Shown: piece by piece, positions 15,472 through 24,918 of the stretch | Position numbering within the stretch: position 1 is the first letter of the stretch | How the letters are laid out: the number at the start of each line of letters is the position of its first letter | Origin: RGIG5612 sp045616165 | GTDB lineage: Bacteria; Bacillota; Clostridia; Lachnospirales; Lachnospiraceae | Length of the DNA: 60,502 nt | Assembly: GCA_045616165.1 (NCBI GenBank) | Contig: JAZLGF010000042.1 | Span: forward strand, 1 to 60,502 | Reading direction: 5' to 3' | Translations under genes and position numbers: made by a program | The notes under the pieces: generated by a model | Seen by the model: only the letters and a program-made list of their open reading frames with translations | Told to the model about the DNA's origin: nothing | The model's database searches: none

Positions 15472-15641
15472 AAAACCATAAATATCTTGTATTTTAAGAT
15501 AGCTGTTTATGGTTTTAATGGGATTAGAACACTATATTTTATTGACTTAGGAAGTTTTCGCCCATAAACACTTAGCTTATAACATATCGTGTTTATGGTT
15601 AGGACCATAACAAGTATTATAAATAACGAAAATGTTTATGG
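15472..15641 (+). repeat. three successive stem-loops with the same CCATAAACA/TGTTTATGG arms
   Basis: Stem 1: AAAACCATAAA (15472-15482) with TTTATGGTTTT (15506-15516), and an inner TATCTT/AAGATA. Stem 2: CCATAAACAC (15562-15571) with GTGTTTATGG (15589-15598). Stem 3: CCATAACA (15605-15612) with TGTTTATGG (15633-15641), one bulge. Loops and spacers differ while the arms are kept, which points to selection on the arms or to repeat duplication. Confidence 0.75.
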
Positions 15642-15875
15642 TTTTAGGTGAATTGTTGCACTTAAGAAAAGTGTTTTTTATATATGGAGCTGGCGCAGCC
15701 AGCGAAGCGGACGCCGAAAGGCGGACGCAATGGGACATAGTAGTAGAGGCTGTGGGGCTTGGGGATTATCTTTGATTATCCCCAAACCCACGGCCATTTT
15801 ATTTTTGAAAATACCCCTCCAGGAGAGCCCGGCAAAGGGCAATTTGCCGAGCTCAAATTTATCAAAAATGTTCTT

Positions 15876-16673
15876 CTAGTACTTTATGCTTGGCCGGTAG
15901 GCTTCAAAAATTACAGCATCATTTATTTTTTGATCAACATCTGGGACTCTTGATGTCCACGCTATAAGCATGATACCTTTTCTTAAAAACCAATTTATTG
16001 TTTTTGGTCTGTTAGTAAGTTTTGTTTTTTTATTTTCTTCTTCGTCTGCGAAGTTATAATAAGCAATAAAGTCTGGTTTATTTATTAAACAGTAATAGCA
16101 CCCCGAAAGTATTTTGCTAGTAATTTTAGAGATAGCTTTTCCATATCCTTCTGGGTATGTAGCAAGCTGGCCTCTAAAAATTTCAGGGGCATTATCCTTA
16201 AACCATTTAACTATTCTTGGATTAAAAGATTCTATGCAAAAATCTTTTTTATATGTTTTTAATATTTCATAGGTTTTTTCACAAAGTTCTTTATTTTTTG
16301 GACCGTTTTTTAATTCAACAATCAAAGGGCCTTTCCCTTTTCCAAATGTTTCAAGCACTTCGGTAAAAAGAGGAATTGTTTGGTCTGTTTCTAAAAGAGA
16401 CATTTTATTTAACTCTTCAAAAGTAAACTCATCTACTCTTTTATCAATTCCACAAACTCTTTTTAGGTCATCATCATGAAAAACTACTACTTTACCATCC
16501 TTTGAAAGTTGAACATCCAGTTCAGCTCCGTAGCCCGCCTCAGCCGCTAGTTTAAAAGCCTTTAAAGAGTTTTCAGGGACTCCCTGATTAATATCATGAA
16601 GTCCTCTGTGTGCATAATTCCAATGATAAAATTTATTTATTTCTTCTATGTTTCTTTTATTTATTGATTTCAT
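15876..16673 (-). CDS. glycerophosphodiester phosphodiesterase (GDPD) family protein
   Basis: 265 residues, with the GDPD signatures YAHRGLHD near residue 22, PENSLKAFKLAAEAGYGAELDVQLSKDGKVVVFHDDDL (catalytic/metal E, D and H) and LIVELK. No signal peptide, so it acts inside the cell. The family splits glycerophosphodiesters into glycerol-3-phosphate and an alcohol. Its start lies 2 nt after the stop of the transporter gene, so the two are one operon; the partner suggests its substrate is imported by that transporter. Confidence 0.87.
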   Translation of the reverse strand: MKSINKRNIEEINKFYHWNYAHRGLHDINQGVPENSLKAFKLAAEAGYGAELDVQLSKDGKVVVFHDDDLKRVCGIDKRVDEFTFEELNKMSLLETDQTIPLFTEVLETFGKGKGPLIVELKNGPKNKELCEKTYEILKTYKKDFCIESFNPRIVKWFKDNAPEIFRGQLATYPEGYGKAISKITSKILSGCYYCLINKPDFIAYYNFADEEENKKTKLTNRPKTINWFLRKGIMLIAWTSRVPDVDQKINDAVIFEAYRPSIKY

Positions 16674-16675
16674 TT

Positions 16676-18100
16676 TTAATCTTCATCTGCGAATGCTTCT
16701 ATACCTTTAGCATTTTGAACTTTATTTGCTTTAATATTTTTAACAAAAATAATAAATACTACTGCACTAAGAGCAAGAAGAATTGCACTGTAAATTGGAA
16801 GTACGTTCCATGCTCCGCTCTTCATGAAGATAAATCCAAGTAAAATAGGTGTAATTGTTTGAGCTGCCATACTTGCTGCATAATAGTAGCCTGTGAATTT
16901 TCCAATATGTTTTGATGAACAAAGTTCAACAACCATTGGGAATGAGCATACATGAACGAGTGACATTCCAAATCCTTTAAGAATCCATGTTACATAAAGA
17001 ATTATTGGGAACGAGAATTCCCCATTATCTCCAGTAACTATTCCTGTAGGTTTTGCAAAAATAGCAATTATAAGTGCTATACATGAAAGAATAAGTCCAA
17101 TACAAATTGTCCACTTTCTTCCAATTTTATCAGCAACTTTTCCACCTATTGCAAAGCCAACAACGCTCGCAGCACCACCAATAATTGTAAGAATCATTGT
17201 TGCTGAAGAAGCTGAATTAAGGTAATAAATAACATAGTTTCCGATATATGTTCCAACAGCGTTATCCGCCATAAACCATAAAACTTCTGCTGCCAAAATC
17301 GCAATAAGCATCCTTCTATTTGCTACGCTCATTAATCCATCGTCTGTAACAGGGTTTTCGATTGCTGCCTGGCGCTCGCCTTCTTCCATATCTTCTTTTA
17401 ATTCTTCAGCCAATTCATTTTCTTTAATCTTAATAAATAAAACAATTGCTGAAACAATCATAAGAACTGAAGCTACTATAAATGGGATTTCAATAATCCA
17501 TACTTTTCCTGCTCTATCGGATACATTAATGTAATCAGAAAGTTTAAGGAAAATTCCAAGAACAGTTGCAAATGCACCGCCAATATATCCCATGATATTA
17601 ATAATGCCATTAGCTCTTGCTCTTAAAGGCTTTGGCGTGATATCCGGCATTAATGCAACTGCAGGATTTCTATACATCATCATGAAAATAAGAACGATTA
17701 CCATCATGATAACCATACCTACTATATTATTCTGATGGAAAAATAATGGAACAAACGGAAATGCGATTGCCGAAACAATTGTTCCTACTACGATAAAAGG
17801 CATACGCTTTCCAATTGGACTTTTTGTTTTATCTGATATACGTCCGAATACAGGAAGCAATACTAATGCTGCAAGATTATCGCAAGCCATAATAATACCT
17901 ACTATCCATTGAACATTAAGAATTTTTCCCGGGTCACTAAGCTTTAACTCTGCTGATGTAAGGCCGTACATGTTATTAGCAAAAATATCTGTAAGAAATG
18001 TTGGGCACCATGAATCATATACTTGCCATAAAAGTAAAATCCCAAAGAATGCAAAACCTATTAAAAAGGTTCGTTTATAATTAAGTTTTAATTCTTTCAT
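16676..18100 (-). CDS. MFS transporter, GPH (glycoside-cation symporter)-like
   Basis: 474 residues with about 12 membrane segments. LLPVFGRISDKTKSPIGKRMPFI after segment 2 is the GPH/SLC45-type loop D-x-T-x-x-x-x-G-x-R-x-P, seen in melibiose and sucrose carriers. The long middle loop is acidic (EEGERQAAIENPVTDD). I chose the ATG at 18100 because GGGGGACG lies 6 nt ahead of it; an in-frame ATG at 18115 has no such site. It is divergent from the GH2-GH36 genes, so it likely brings in a galactoside for them. Confidence 0.82.
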   Translation of the reverse strand: MKELKLNYKRTFLIGFAFFGILLLWQVYDSWCPTFLTDIFANNMYGLTSAELKLSDPGKILNVQWIVGIIMACDNLAALVLLPVFGRISDKTKSPIGKRMPFIVVGTIVSAIAFPFVPLFFHQNNIVGMVIMMVIVLIFMMMYRNPAVALMPDITPKPLRARANGIINIMGYIGGAFATVLGIFLKLSDYINVSDRAGKVWIIEIPFIVASVLMIVSAIVLFIKIKENELAEELKEDMEEGERQAAIENPVTDDGLMSVANRRMLIAILAAEVLWFMADNAVGTYIGNYVIYYLNSASSATMILTIIGGAASVVGFAIGGKVADKIGRKWTICIGLILSCIALIIAIFAKPTGIVTGDNGEFSFPIILYVTWILKGFGMSLVHVCSFPMVVELCSSKHIGKFTGYYYAASMAAQTITPILLGFIFMKSGAWNVLPIYSAILLALSAVVFIIFVKNIKANKVQNAKGIEAFADED

Positions 18101-18202
18101 GTATTCGTCCCCCATATTTTATTCATATTTATTATATATTATAAAAAAAAGAGCCGCAATGTGATAAAATATATATGAATTAATACGACAGGGGAATACA
18201 AA
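18101..18202. promoter_or_regulatory. divergent promoter region of the glycoside locus
   Basis: Minus strand: TTGCGG, 17 bp, TATAAT toward the transporter. Plus strand: TGATAAAAT, an extended -10, toward the GH2 gene. No regulator gene is adjacent and I see no clear CcpA site. Confidence 0.45.
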
Positions 18203-20542
18203 TTGATAAAGATTAATAACAATTGGGAATTTACATATACATGGTCAGAAGAATTCGCTGCATTCGAAGGTAATGCTGCGAAAGTTCGCTTACCTCACAA
18301 TGTTAAAGACATGCCACTGCACTACGCTAATCCTGAAATATATGAAACCGAATGTGGCTATAGAAAAATTCTTAATATTCCAAAAAAATATATTGGAAAT
18401 AAAATCTTTTTGCAGTTTGATGGTGCAGCCCATGTAGCAGAAGTATTCTTAAACGGAAAAAGTGTTGACGATCACACAGGTGGCTATACATCTTTTAAGG
18501 TTAATATAACTGATTATGTTAAAGGTGGAGATAATCAGCTTGTTGTTAAGCTTGATTGCCATGAAAATCCCAACATCCCACCTTTTGGTGGCGTAATCGA
18601 TTATTTAACATATGGTGGACTTTATAGAGATGTTTGGCTTGATATTCGTCCACAAACATATATCGAAGATATATTCGTTTACACAATTGATAAAAACAAT
18701 ATCCATATAGATATTAAAATTGATGGAACTCCTGATTCAACAGACTTAGAAATTTACGCTCCAAACGGAACTCTTGTATCTCTTATTAAAGATTGTCCTC
18801 TTAGTCTTGATCTTTTTATTGAAGATCCTGAACTATGGTCGGTTGATAATCCTTTATTATATTCATGTATTGTTAGAACTTATGAAGGCGATTCAGAAGA
18901 TATATTAGAAACAACTTTTGGAGTTCGCGTAATCGATTTTAGGCCTGATGGATTTTATCTTAATGGGGAAAAGGTTTTCCTTCGCGGTCTTAATCGTCAC
19001 CAATGCTACCCTACTATTGGTTATGCTGCATCAGAATCTTTGCAACGTGAAGATGCAAGAATCTTAAAAGAAGAACTTTGCTGTAATGCCGTAAGAACTT
19101 CCCATTATCCTCAAAGCAAATATTTTATAGATGAATGTGACAGACTTGGACTTTTAGTATTTACTGAAATTCCTGGGTGGCAACACATTGGCGACAAATC
19201 ATGGCAAAATATTGCTCTTAAAACTACCGCGGAAATGGTTCTACAATACCGTAATCATCCATCTATTATCCTTTGGGGTGTTCGAATAAATGAGAGTCAA
19301 GATGATGACGATTTTTATAAAAAAACCAATAAGATTGCTCATGAGCTTGATCCAAGCAGGCCAACTAGCGGTGTTCGATTTATCGAAAAAAGTCACCTTT
19401 TAGAAGATGTTTATGCTTATAATGATTTTTCTTATGACGGAAACGGTAATGGATGTCGTCCTAAAAAGGCGGTTGTTCGTGGAAACAAACCGTTGCTTAT
19501 AAGTGAAAGCAACGGGCACATGTTCCCAACAAAATCATTTGATGAAATAAAGCATCGTCAAGAACAAGCTTTAAGACATGCTAGCGTTTTAAACAGTGCT
19601 TTAGCAAGTGGTGATCACATCGGGTGCTTCCAATGGTGCATGTTTGACTACCCTACTCACAAAGATTTTGGCAGTGGTAACCGTATTTGCTACCACGGTG
19701 TGCTAGACCAATTTAGAAATCCAAAACTTGCGGCTTCACTATATGCAAGTCAGGGCGAATACCCTATGCTTGAAGTAGGAACAAACTTTGAATCTGGTGA
19801 CTACCCTGCATTCCAAAAAGGAAAAATTTATGCTTTTACAAATGCGGATGAAATAAAACTTTACAAAAACGATGTTTTCGTTAAATCTTTTAGTAATAGC
19901 GCATGGAAATCTCTGTCACATGGTCCGATTGAAATAGATGATACCATAGGGGATTTATTAAAAAGTGTTGAAGGCTTTGATGAAGAAAAAGCCAAAATAC
20001 TACGCGAATGCTTACTTTCTGCAGAAAAACATGGTCTTGCAAATATGCCGCTTAAAGATAAATTAAAACTTGGAAAATGTATGCTTAAATATAAAATGCG
20101 TATGCAAGACGGCGTAGATTTATATGGCAAATACATTGGAAATTGGGGAGAAAAATCTACCTCGTGGCGTGTTGACGCTATTAAAGATGGAAATGTAGTT
20201 TGCTCTAAAACATTTGCCCCTTCATGCAAACTTCACTTAGATGTTAAAGTTTCTAAAACCCATTTAACTGATGGAGACGCATACGATATGTCTCTTATCC
20301 GAATTCGAATTCTTGATGAAAATAACAATGTTGCATCATATGCACAAATGCCTGTTGCTTTTGCAACCGAAGGAATGATTAAACTTCATGGACCATCCGT
20401 TGTAACAGCTGAGGGCGGAATGTGCGGAACAATTATTTCTTCTGATGGCGTTTCCGGAGAAGGCAAACTATTTATTTATACAGAAAATGGTATGCAAGAA
20501 ACTATTAACTTTAATATTGAATCTATAAAATCTGAGTTATAA
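18203..20542 (+). CDS. glycoside hydrolase family 2 protein (beta-galactosidase/beta-glucuronidase type)
   Basis: 779 residues beginning at TTG behind AGGGGAAT. The N-terminal sugar-binding domain (YRKILNIPKKY, FDGAAHVAEVFLNGK, YGGLYRDVWLDI) is followed by an Ig-like domain and a TIM barrel. The acid/base is E364 in RINESQDD and the nucleophile E435 in ISESNGH. RTSHYPQ is also typical. No signal peptide, so it acts on imported sugar. The last 250 residues differ from LacZ and may be a further beta domain. The GH36 gene follows 21 nt behind. Galactosidase is likelier than glucuronidase because of this partner. Confidence 0.85.
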   Translation: MIKINNNWEFTYTWSEEFAAFEGNAAKVRLPHNVKDMPLHYANPEIYETECGYRKILNIPKKYIGNKIFLQFDGAAHVAEVFLNGKSVDDHTGGYTSFKVNITDYVKGGDNQLVVKLDCHENPNIPPFGGVIDYLTYGGLYRDVWLDIRPQTYIEDIFVYTIDKNNIHIDIKIDGTPDSTDLEIYAPNGTLVSLIKDCPLSLDLFIEDPELWSVDNPLLYSCIVRTYEGDSEDILETTFGVRVIDFRPDGFYLNGEKVFLRGLNRHQCYPTIGYAASESLQREDARILKEELCCNAVRTSHYPQSKYFIDECDRLGLLVFTEIPGWQHIGDKSWQNIALKTTAEMVLQYRNHPSIILWGVRINESQDDDDFYKKTNKIAHELDPSRPTSGVRFIEKSHLLEDVYAYNDFSYDGNGNGCRPKKAVVRGNKPLLISESNGHMFPTKSFDEIKHRQEQALRHASVLNSALASGDHIGCFQWCMFDYPTHKDFGSGNRICYHGVLDQFRNPKLAASLYASQGEYPMLEVGTNFESGDYPAFQKGKIYAFTNADEIKLYKNDVFVKSFSNSAWKSLSHGPIEIDDTIGDLLKSVEGFDEEKAKILRECLLSAEKHGLANMPLKDKLKLGKCMLKYKMRMQDGVDLYGKYIGNWGEKSTSWRVDAIKDGNVVCSKTFAPSCKLHLDVKVSKTHLTDGDAYDMSLIRIRILDENNNVASYAQMPVAFATEGMIKLHGPSVVTAEGGMCGTIISSDGVSGEGKLFIYTENGMQETINFNIESIKSEL

Positions 20543-20563
20543 ATTACAATCTGGAGGTCTCAA

Positions 20564-22171
20564 ATGAAATTATTCTCTTATGAAGTTGTAATCGAAACTG
20601 CCGATGGTGTGCATATTGTTTCAGGCGAGACTACACCTAGTAATACCCGCCTCGTAATCGAGACTTCTTTACCTGATTGTAATATATTAAGTGCAAAAGT
20701 TTATTCTCCTTGGAGCGTAAAACAAGACGAAAAAATTTTTATTAACGGATATCAAACTTGGACACACTGCCCAGAATATTCAATAGATAGTAAAATTCGT
20801 GGTCTTCGTCGTGTTCCAAAATTTTTAGTAAATGCATTTTCTCTTGATAGATATGCAGACTATCATTTTGTAAACTACCCATACCAAGAAGGCTTTCTTC
20901 ATGGGGAATCCTATGCGTATTTCAGAGATAACGATTTATATCGTTTAGTGGCTTCAAACGATGAACAGTTTGGATACACATTAATCAGTTACGAATCATA
21001 TTACAATTGGGGAATTGGATTTTCAGAAGATGGAAACGAAGAAAACCGTTTTGGTCGATTAACTCTGGAAAAAGATTGTGCCGGTCTTTCCTTAAATGAA
21101 GGCTCATATAAATTATTTGATATGTATATAGGCGAAGGATCTGAAGATGAAGTTTTTGACGGATGGTTTGCACAGATGGGATGCAAATGCCGAACAGATA
21201 AGAAAATTAAAGGTTATTCTAGCTGGTATAACCGCTATGAAAATATAACTGAAAAGTCTGTAATGGAAGATTTAGAAGGTTGTTCAAAAGTCCTTGAAGC
21301 TGGCGACTTATTTCAAGTTGATGATGGTTGGGAATCAAATGTTGGTGACTGGCTTGATATAGACACAAAGAAATTTCCTAACGGAATGAAGATTGTTGCT
21401 GATAAGATTCATGAAAAAGGTTTTAAGGCTGGGCTTTGGCTTGCTCCTTTTTCCGCTAATAAAAAATCAAAAATTTTTAACGAGCATCCAGACTGGTTAT
21501 TAAAAGTTGATGATAAACCTTGGATGGCTGGATGCAACTGGGGTGGATTTGTTTCGCTTGATATCGACAATCCTGAGGTTATAAATTATATTCGCAAAGT
21601 ATTTAAAACCGTTTTTGACGAATGGGGCTTTGACCTAGTAAAACTTGATTTTTTATACAGTGCGGCTCCTTACGGAACTCCATGTGATGGATATAAAATC
21701 ACATCTTCTGATATTTATCCTATTAAAGAATCCAGAGCTGCAAGAATGTGCAAAGCTATGGATTTGCTTCGCGAAGTTTGTGGCGAGCATGCTATCTTAG
21801 GATGTGGCGTTCCTGTTTGGCCTGCCTTTGGTAAAGTTGAATACTGTAGAGTAAGCTGCGACGTTTCTCTTAACTGGAAAGGCCCTTTGTACATGCGCCC
21901 TGCTCATAGAGAAATAGTTTCCACAGAACATGCAATCGAAACTGCACGTCTTCGAGCGCCATTAAACGGCAGAGCTCATCTAAATGACCCTGATGTTTTC
22001 TTCCTTCGTGATAATAATATTCATTTAAGTAAAGAGCAAAAGAAAACCTTAGCAACTTCATGTGCTAAGGTTCATGGTGTTTTCCTAACCAGTGATAACA
22101 TGGGCTCTTATAGTGAAGATAAAAAATCTTATTATAAAGAACTTACTGATATATTTTATTCGGACAAATAA
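20564..22171 (+). CDS. alpha-galactosidase, GH36-like
   Basis: 535 residues, shorter than the roughly 720 of classical GH36 enzymes. Features: YSSWYNRYENIT, DLFQVDDGWE, GFKAGLWLAPF, nucleophile D362 in VKLDFLYSA and likely acid/base D433 in RVSCDVSLNW. The sequence NEHPDWLLK and GGFVSLDIDNPEV are barrel landmarks of the family. Cytosolic. Cotranscribed with the GH2 gene (GGAGGTC ahead of ATG). Together they could remove an alpha- and then a beta-linked galactose from one substrate. Confidence 0.85.
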   Translation: MKLFSYEVVIETADGVHIVSGETTPSNTRLVIETSLPDCNILSAKVYSPWSVKQDEKIFINGYQTWTHCPEYSIDSKIRGLRRVPKFLVNAFSLDRYADYHFVNYPYQEGFLHGESYAYFRDNDLYRLVASNDEQFGYTLISYESYYNWGIGFSEDGNEENRFGRLTLEKDCAGLSLNEGSYKLFDMYIGEGSEDEVFDGWFAQMGCKCRTDKKIKGYSSWYNRYENITEKSVMEDLEGCSKVLEAGDLFQVDDGWESNVGDWLDIDTKKFPNGMKIVADKIHEKGFKAGLWLAPFSANKKSKIFNEHPDWLLKVDDKPWMAGCNWGGFVSLDIDNPEVINYIRKVFKTVFDEWGFDLVKLDFLYSAAPYGTPCDGYKITSSDIYPIKESRAARMCKAMDLLREVCGEHAILGCGVPVWPAFGKVEYCRVSCDVSLNWKGPLYMRPAHREIVSTEHAIETARLRAPLNGRAHLNDPDVFFLRDNNIHLSKEQKKTLATSCAKVHGVFLTSDNMGSYSEDKKSYYKELTDIFYSDK

Positions 22172-22224
22172 ATTGTTTATTTGTTTCCAAAACTTTCAAA
22201 TATTTTTCAGGTCCTTTTTATTTT

Positions 22225-23649
22225 TTATTTTTGCTCTGGGTCGAATTTACGAACCATGTCAAAAAGTTCTGTAAACGGAGATATCGTTATATTTGCGTCA
22301 TAGTTAACAACGCTTCTGAATAATTTTTCCATTGTTACAACATCGCCTTGGTCAGCGTCAGGAATAATTCCTGTAAAGAAAAATCCTGCTTCTTTTGCTG
22401 CTTCATAAACTAGTGGCAATGAAGGGTCTTGTGCTGATATGTAAAGTATAACTATGTCTGCTCCTTTGATTTTAAGTTCACGAAGGTTATCATCTAAGTG
22501 CTCTTTATAATCCTTACCTGCCTCAATAATATTAATTTTTCCTAAATCCATATAGTTATTATAATTCCATATACTCTTTGAATTTTCTAACTCAGGTTCT
22601 TTTGATTCTGTTAATATAGTTCTATCTAGTTTTACGCCATTATAGATAAACTTAGCTGCCTCGTGCAATTCTTCTGGAAGATAAACGCTTTGAGGTGTGA
22701 AGTCAAATGCTGATGCTGCTATCGTTACACTAGTATAATCATTTGCTTTTTTAAATGTACTTCCACCAATATTTGGTTTACCATAATTGAATATAAAGCT
22801 AACTGGAAATGATTCATATCTAAGTCTTAATTTTTGAGAATATTCATGGGTCATTACGCATTCGCCTAAAAAGATTTTCCCTTTAGCATCATCATGTACA
22901 TACGAATATGTACGAGCCATCATCTTCTTAAATACTCCGGCATTTCTAAAATTACTATTTACTATAGCCATGCCCGATTCCCAAACGCCTGGAACATGTT
23001 CCCATTCAAATACAGCATGAAATCCTGCAAAACGTCCTTGCTCATCTGCTGCAATCGTTGCATGAATCTGATCCTTTGCTATTGATGCATAAAATCTTTC
23101 AGGATAATAAACTAAATCATTTGGATATGTAAGCCCATACTCTTTATAAAAAGCCTGGCATATATCTAGCATTTCTTCTTTCTTCGGCGATCTAACTTCT
23201 ATTTGTGCATCTTCAATTATTTCTTCTTGTTTGCTATCTTTATTTTGTTTCTTGAAGTCTGGCATATGACAATAATACTTAACAAGTTTTTGACATCTGC
23301 CATCCTTACCAAGGTTTTGCACTTCCGCCTGGTCTACTACACCATGCATTAAGGTTAGTCCTAACTTGTCCTCACCTTGAAGTGTTTTTTCATAATCGCC
23401 AGGCATTCCTTTATCATAAATACATACAACAAAATCTCCGCCTTCAGCATTTGCTGTAATTTTTATATCTTGCACGCGGTCGGTTAGTGAATATGCAAGT
23501 ACATTATTAATTGCTTCTTCACAAGCAAGTACAATCTTATTAACATCTTTCTTATTATCAAAGAAATTTTTAGCATACTCTCCTATAGCCACTAACACTA
23601 TAGGAAGCATTTTTGAATCCGGGTTAATTTTTATCTCAAAGTCATTCAT
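22225..23649 (-). CDS. anti-sigma-kinase-like ATPase fused to a GNAT acetyltransferase-like domain
   Basis: 474 residues. Residues about 8-130 form a HATPase_c_2 domain of the RsbW/SpoIIAB type: N-box VLACEEAINNVLAYS, then CIYDKGMPGD and KLGLTLMHGVVD. After a charged linker (KQNKDSKQEEI), residues about 165-310 look like GNAT (GLTYPNDLVYYPERF, IVNSNFRNAGVFKKMM). The last part (FTGIIPDADQGDVVTMEKLF) may be half of a second GNAT-like fold. It starts 4 nt after capE stops. A role in sensing or in modifying a surface sugar is a guess from this neighbour. Confidence 0.7.
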   Translation of the reverse strand: MNDFEIKINPDSKMLPIVLVAIGEYAKNFFDNKKDVNKIVLACEEAINNVLAYSLTDRVQDIKITANAEGGDFVVCIYDKGMPGDYEKTLQGEDKLGLTLMHGVVDQAEVQNLGKDGRCQKLVKYYCHMPDFKKQNKDSKQEEIIEDAQIEVRSPKKEEMLDICQAFYKEYGLTYPNDLVYYPERFYASIAKDQIHATIAADEQGRFAGFHAVFEWEHVPGVWESGMAIVNSNFRNAGVFKKMMARTYSYVHDDAKGKIFLGECVMTHEYSQKLRLRYESFPVSFIFNYGKPNIGGSTFKKANDYTSVTIAASAFDFTPQSVYLPEELHEAAKFIYNGVKLDRTILTESKEPELENSKSIWNYNNYMDLGKINIIEAGKDYKEHLDDNLRELKIKGADIVILYISAQDPSLPLVYEAAKEAGFFFTGIIPDADQGDVVTMEKLFRSVVNYDANITISPFTELFDMVRKFDPEQK

Positions 23650-23653
23650 TTTT

Positions 23654-24685
23654 TTATAGTCTTTCTTTTATATAATCAAGTGCTTCAATTTTTTCTTTAG
23701 TTTGTGCAACGTCTAATAATTGCGTATTATTTGAATTGAATTCATGAAGTATATTTCTACTTGTATCGCCTTCATTATAATATTTATCATAGTTTAAATC
23801 GCGCTTGTCACATGGAACACGATAGAAATTGCCCATATCAATTGCATTAGCACACTCCTCATTTGTAAGAAGTGTTTCATACATTTTCTCTCCATGTCTA
23901 ATACCAATTGTTTTAATATTTTCTTTGTCTGCACCAAAGATTTCACAAACCGCCTGTGCCATTGTGTAAATAGATGCTGCCGGAGCTTTTTGTACAAGAA
24001 TATCTCCGTTTGTTCCTTTCTCAAATGCAAATAAAACAAGGTCAACAGCTTCATCTAATGACATAATAAATCTTGTCATATCTGGGTTAGTGATTGTAAG
24101 TGGCTGGCCTGCTTTAATCTGGTCAATCCAAAGAGGAATAACCGAGCCTCTCGAGCACATAACGTTTCCGTAACGCGTACAACAAATCTTTGTCTTTTCC
24201 GGATCAACGTTTCTTGACTTAGCAACAATAACTTTTTCCATCATTGCCTTGCTAGTTCCCATAGCATTTACCGGATAAGCAGCCTTATCAGTTGAAAGAC
24301 AAATAATACTTTTTACGCCTTCTTCTATAGCTGCATTCAAAACATTTTCTGTTCCAAGTACATTTGTTTTTACTGCCTCTACTGGGAAGAATTCGCAAGA
24401 AGGTACCTGTTTAAGTGCTGCTGCATGGAAAATATAATCAACTCCATGCATCGCATTCCTTACAGAATCTATATCTCTTACATCGCCAATATAAAATTTA
24501 ATTTTATTTGCTACTTCTGGCATTTTTGCCTGGAAGTCGTGGCGCATATCATCTTGCTTTTTCTCATCTCGTGAAAAAATTCTAATTTCACCAATGTCTG
24601 TAGCAAGGAAACGATTTAATACTGCATTTCCAAAGCTTCCTGTACCACCTGTTATTAACAAAGTCTTGTTTGTAAAAAGTGACAT
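23654..24685 (-). CDS. UDP-N-acetylglucosamine 4,6-dehydratase-like SDR (CapE/PseB type)
   Basis: 343 residues from the chosen start. NAD-binding GGTGSFG (residues 13-19), HAAALKQVP, LSTDKAAYPVNAMG and M142-x-x-x-K146 instead of YxxxK, which is the CapE-type variant. It makes 4-keto-6-deoxy sugar nucleotides for capsule or glycan. A frame continues upstream to 24886, but that extension translates the two GC-rich repeats at 24708-24910; AAAGGAG precedes the ATG at 24685. Operon: pgm upstream, the ATPase/GNAT gene downstream. Confidence 0.85.
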   Translation of the reverse strand: MSLFTNKTLLITGGTGSFGNAVLNRFLATDIGEIRIFSRDEKKQDDMRHDFQAKMPEVANKIKFYIGDVRDIDSVRNAMHGVDYIFHAAALKQVPSCEFFPVEAVKTNVLGTENVLNAAIEEGVKSIICLSTDKAAYPVNAMGTSKAMMEKVIVAKSRNVDPEKTKICCTRYGNVMCSRGSVIPLWIDQIKAGQPLTITNPDMTRFIMSLDEAVDLVLFAFEKGTNGDILVQKAPAASIYTMAQAVCEIFGADKENIKTIGIRHGEKMYETLLTNEECANAIDMGNFYRVPCDKRDLNYDKYYNEGDTSRNILHEFNSNNTQLLDVAQTKEKIEALDYIKERL

Positions 24686-24707
24686 AATTTTCTCCTTTAC
24701 TACGTTT

Positions 24708-24798
24708 CTCGCTCCCGCAGGACATCTCCCATACTTCGCAGGTACCTCCCCTAGTAGGGTCCCTCCTGCTCGTATGGTGCCCTCCTGCTCGCGCTCGA
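24708..24798 (-). repeat. GC-rich about 95-bp interspersed repeat, copy 1
   Basis: On minus it runs from GAGCGCGAGCAGGAGGGC to CTGCGGGAGCGAG. Inside it CGAGCAGGAGGG occurs twice in tandem, followed by GGACCC and GGTACCTGCGAAGTATGGGA. The two ends are partly complementary. The orientation is that of the gene downstream of it (capE). Confidence 0.9.
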
Positions 24799-24817
24799 AA
24801 CTTTTAACTTTATAGCA

Positions 24818-24910
24818 CCTCGCTCCCGTAGGACACCTCCCATGCTTCGCAGGTACTCCCCAAAAAAGGGACCCTCCTGCTCGCATGGTGCTCTCCTACT
24901 CGCGCTCGGA
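24818..24910 (-). repeat. GC-rich about 95-bp interspersed repeat, copy 2
   Basis: Same orientation as copy 1 and separated from it by 19 bp. It differs in several bases (GTAGGACACC, ATGCTTCGC, CCAAAAAAGGG), so the two are not a fresh duplication. Confidence 0.88.
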
Positions 24911-24918
24911 ACATTAAA

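Larger units (their letters stand above)
15150..15875. other. 726-bp intergenic island without a credible gene
   Basis: Apart from the repeat and hairpins listed separately, the part 15690-15860 has GC-rich palindromic bits (CAGCCAGCGAAGCGGACG, GGGCAATTTGCC, GGGGATTATCTTTGATTATCCCC-like arms). Open frames crossing it have no ribosome site and cut across the stem-loops. It probably holds repeated extragenic elements or a structured RNA. Confidence 0.6.

Noticed and set aside
15337..15567. 76-residue open frame in the intergenic island
   Set aside because: It runs across the 15349-15399 hairpin and the first stem-loops, has no ribosome site and resembles no protein.
24686..24886. N-terminal extension of the CapE-like protein (67 residues)
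   Set aside because: It is the translation of two copies of the GC-rich repeat; the family start with a ribosome site is at 24685.
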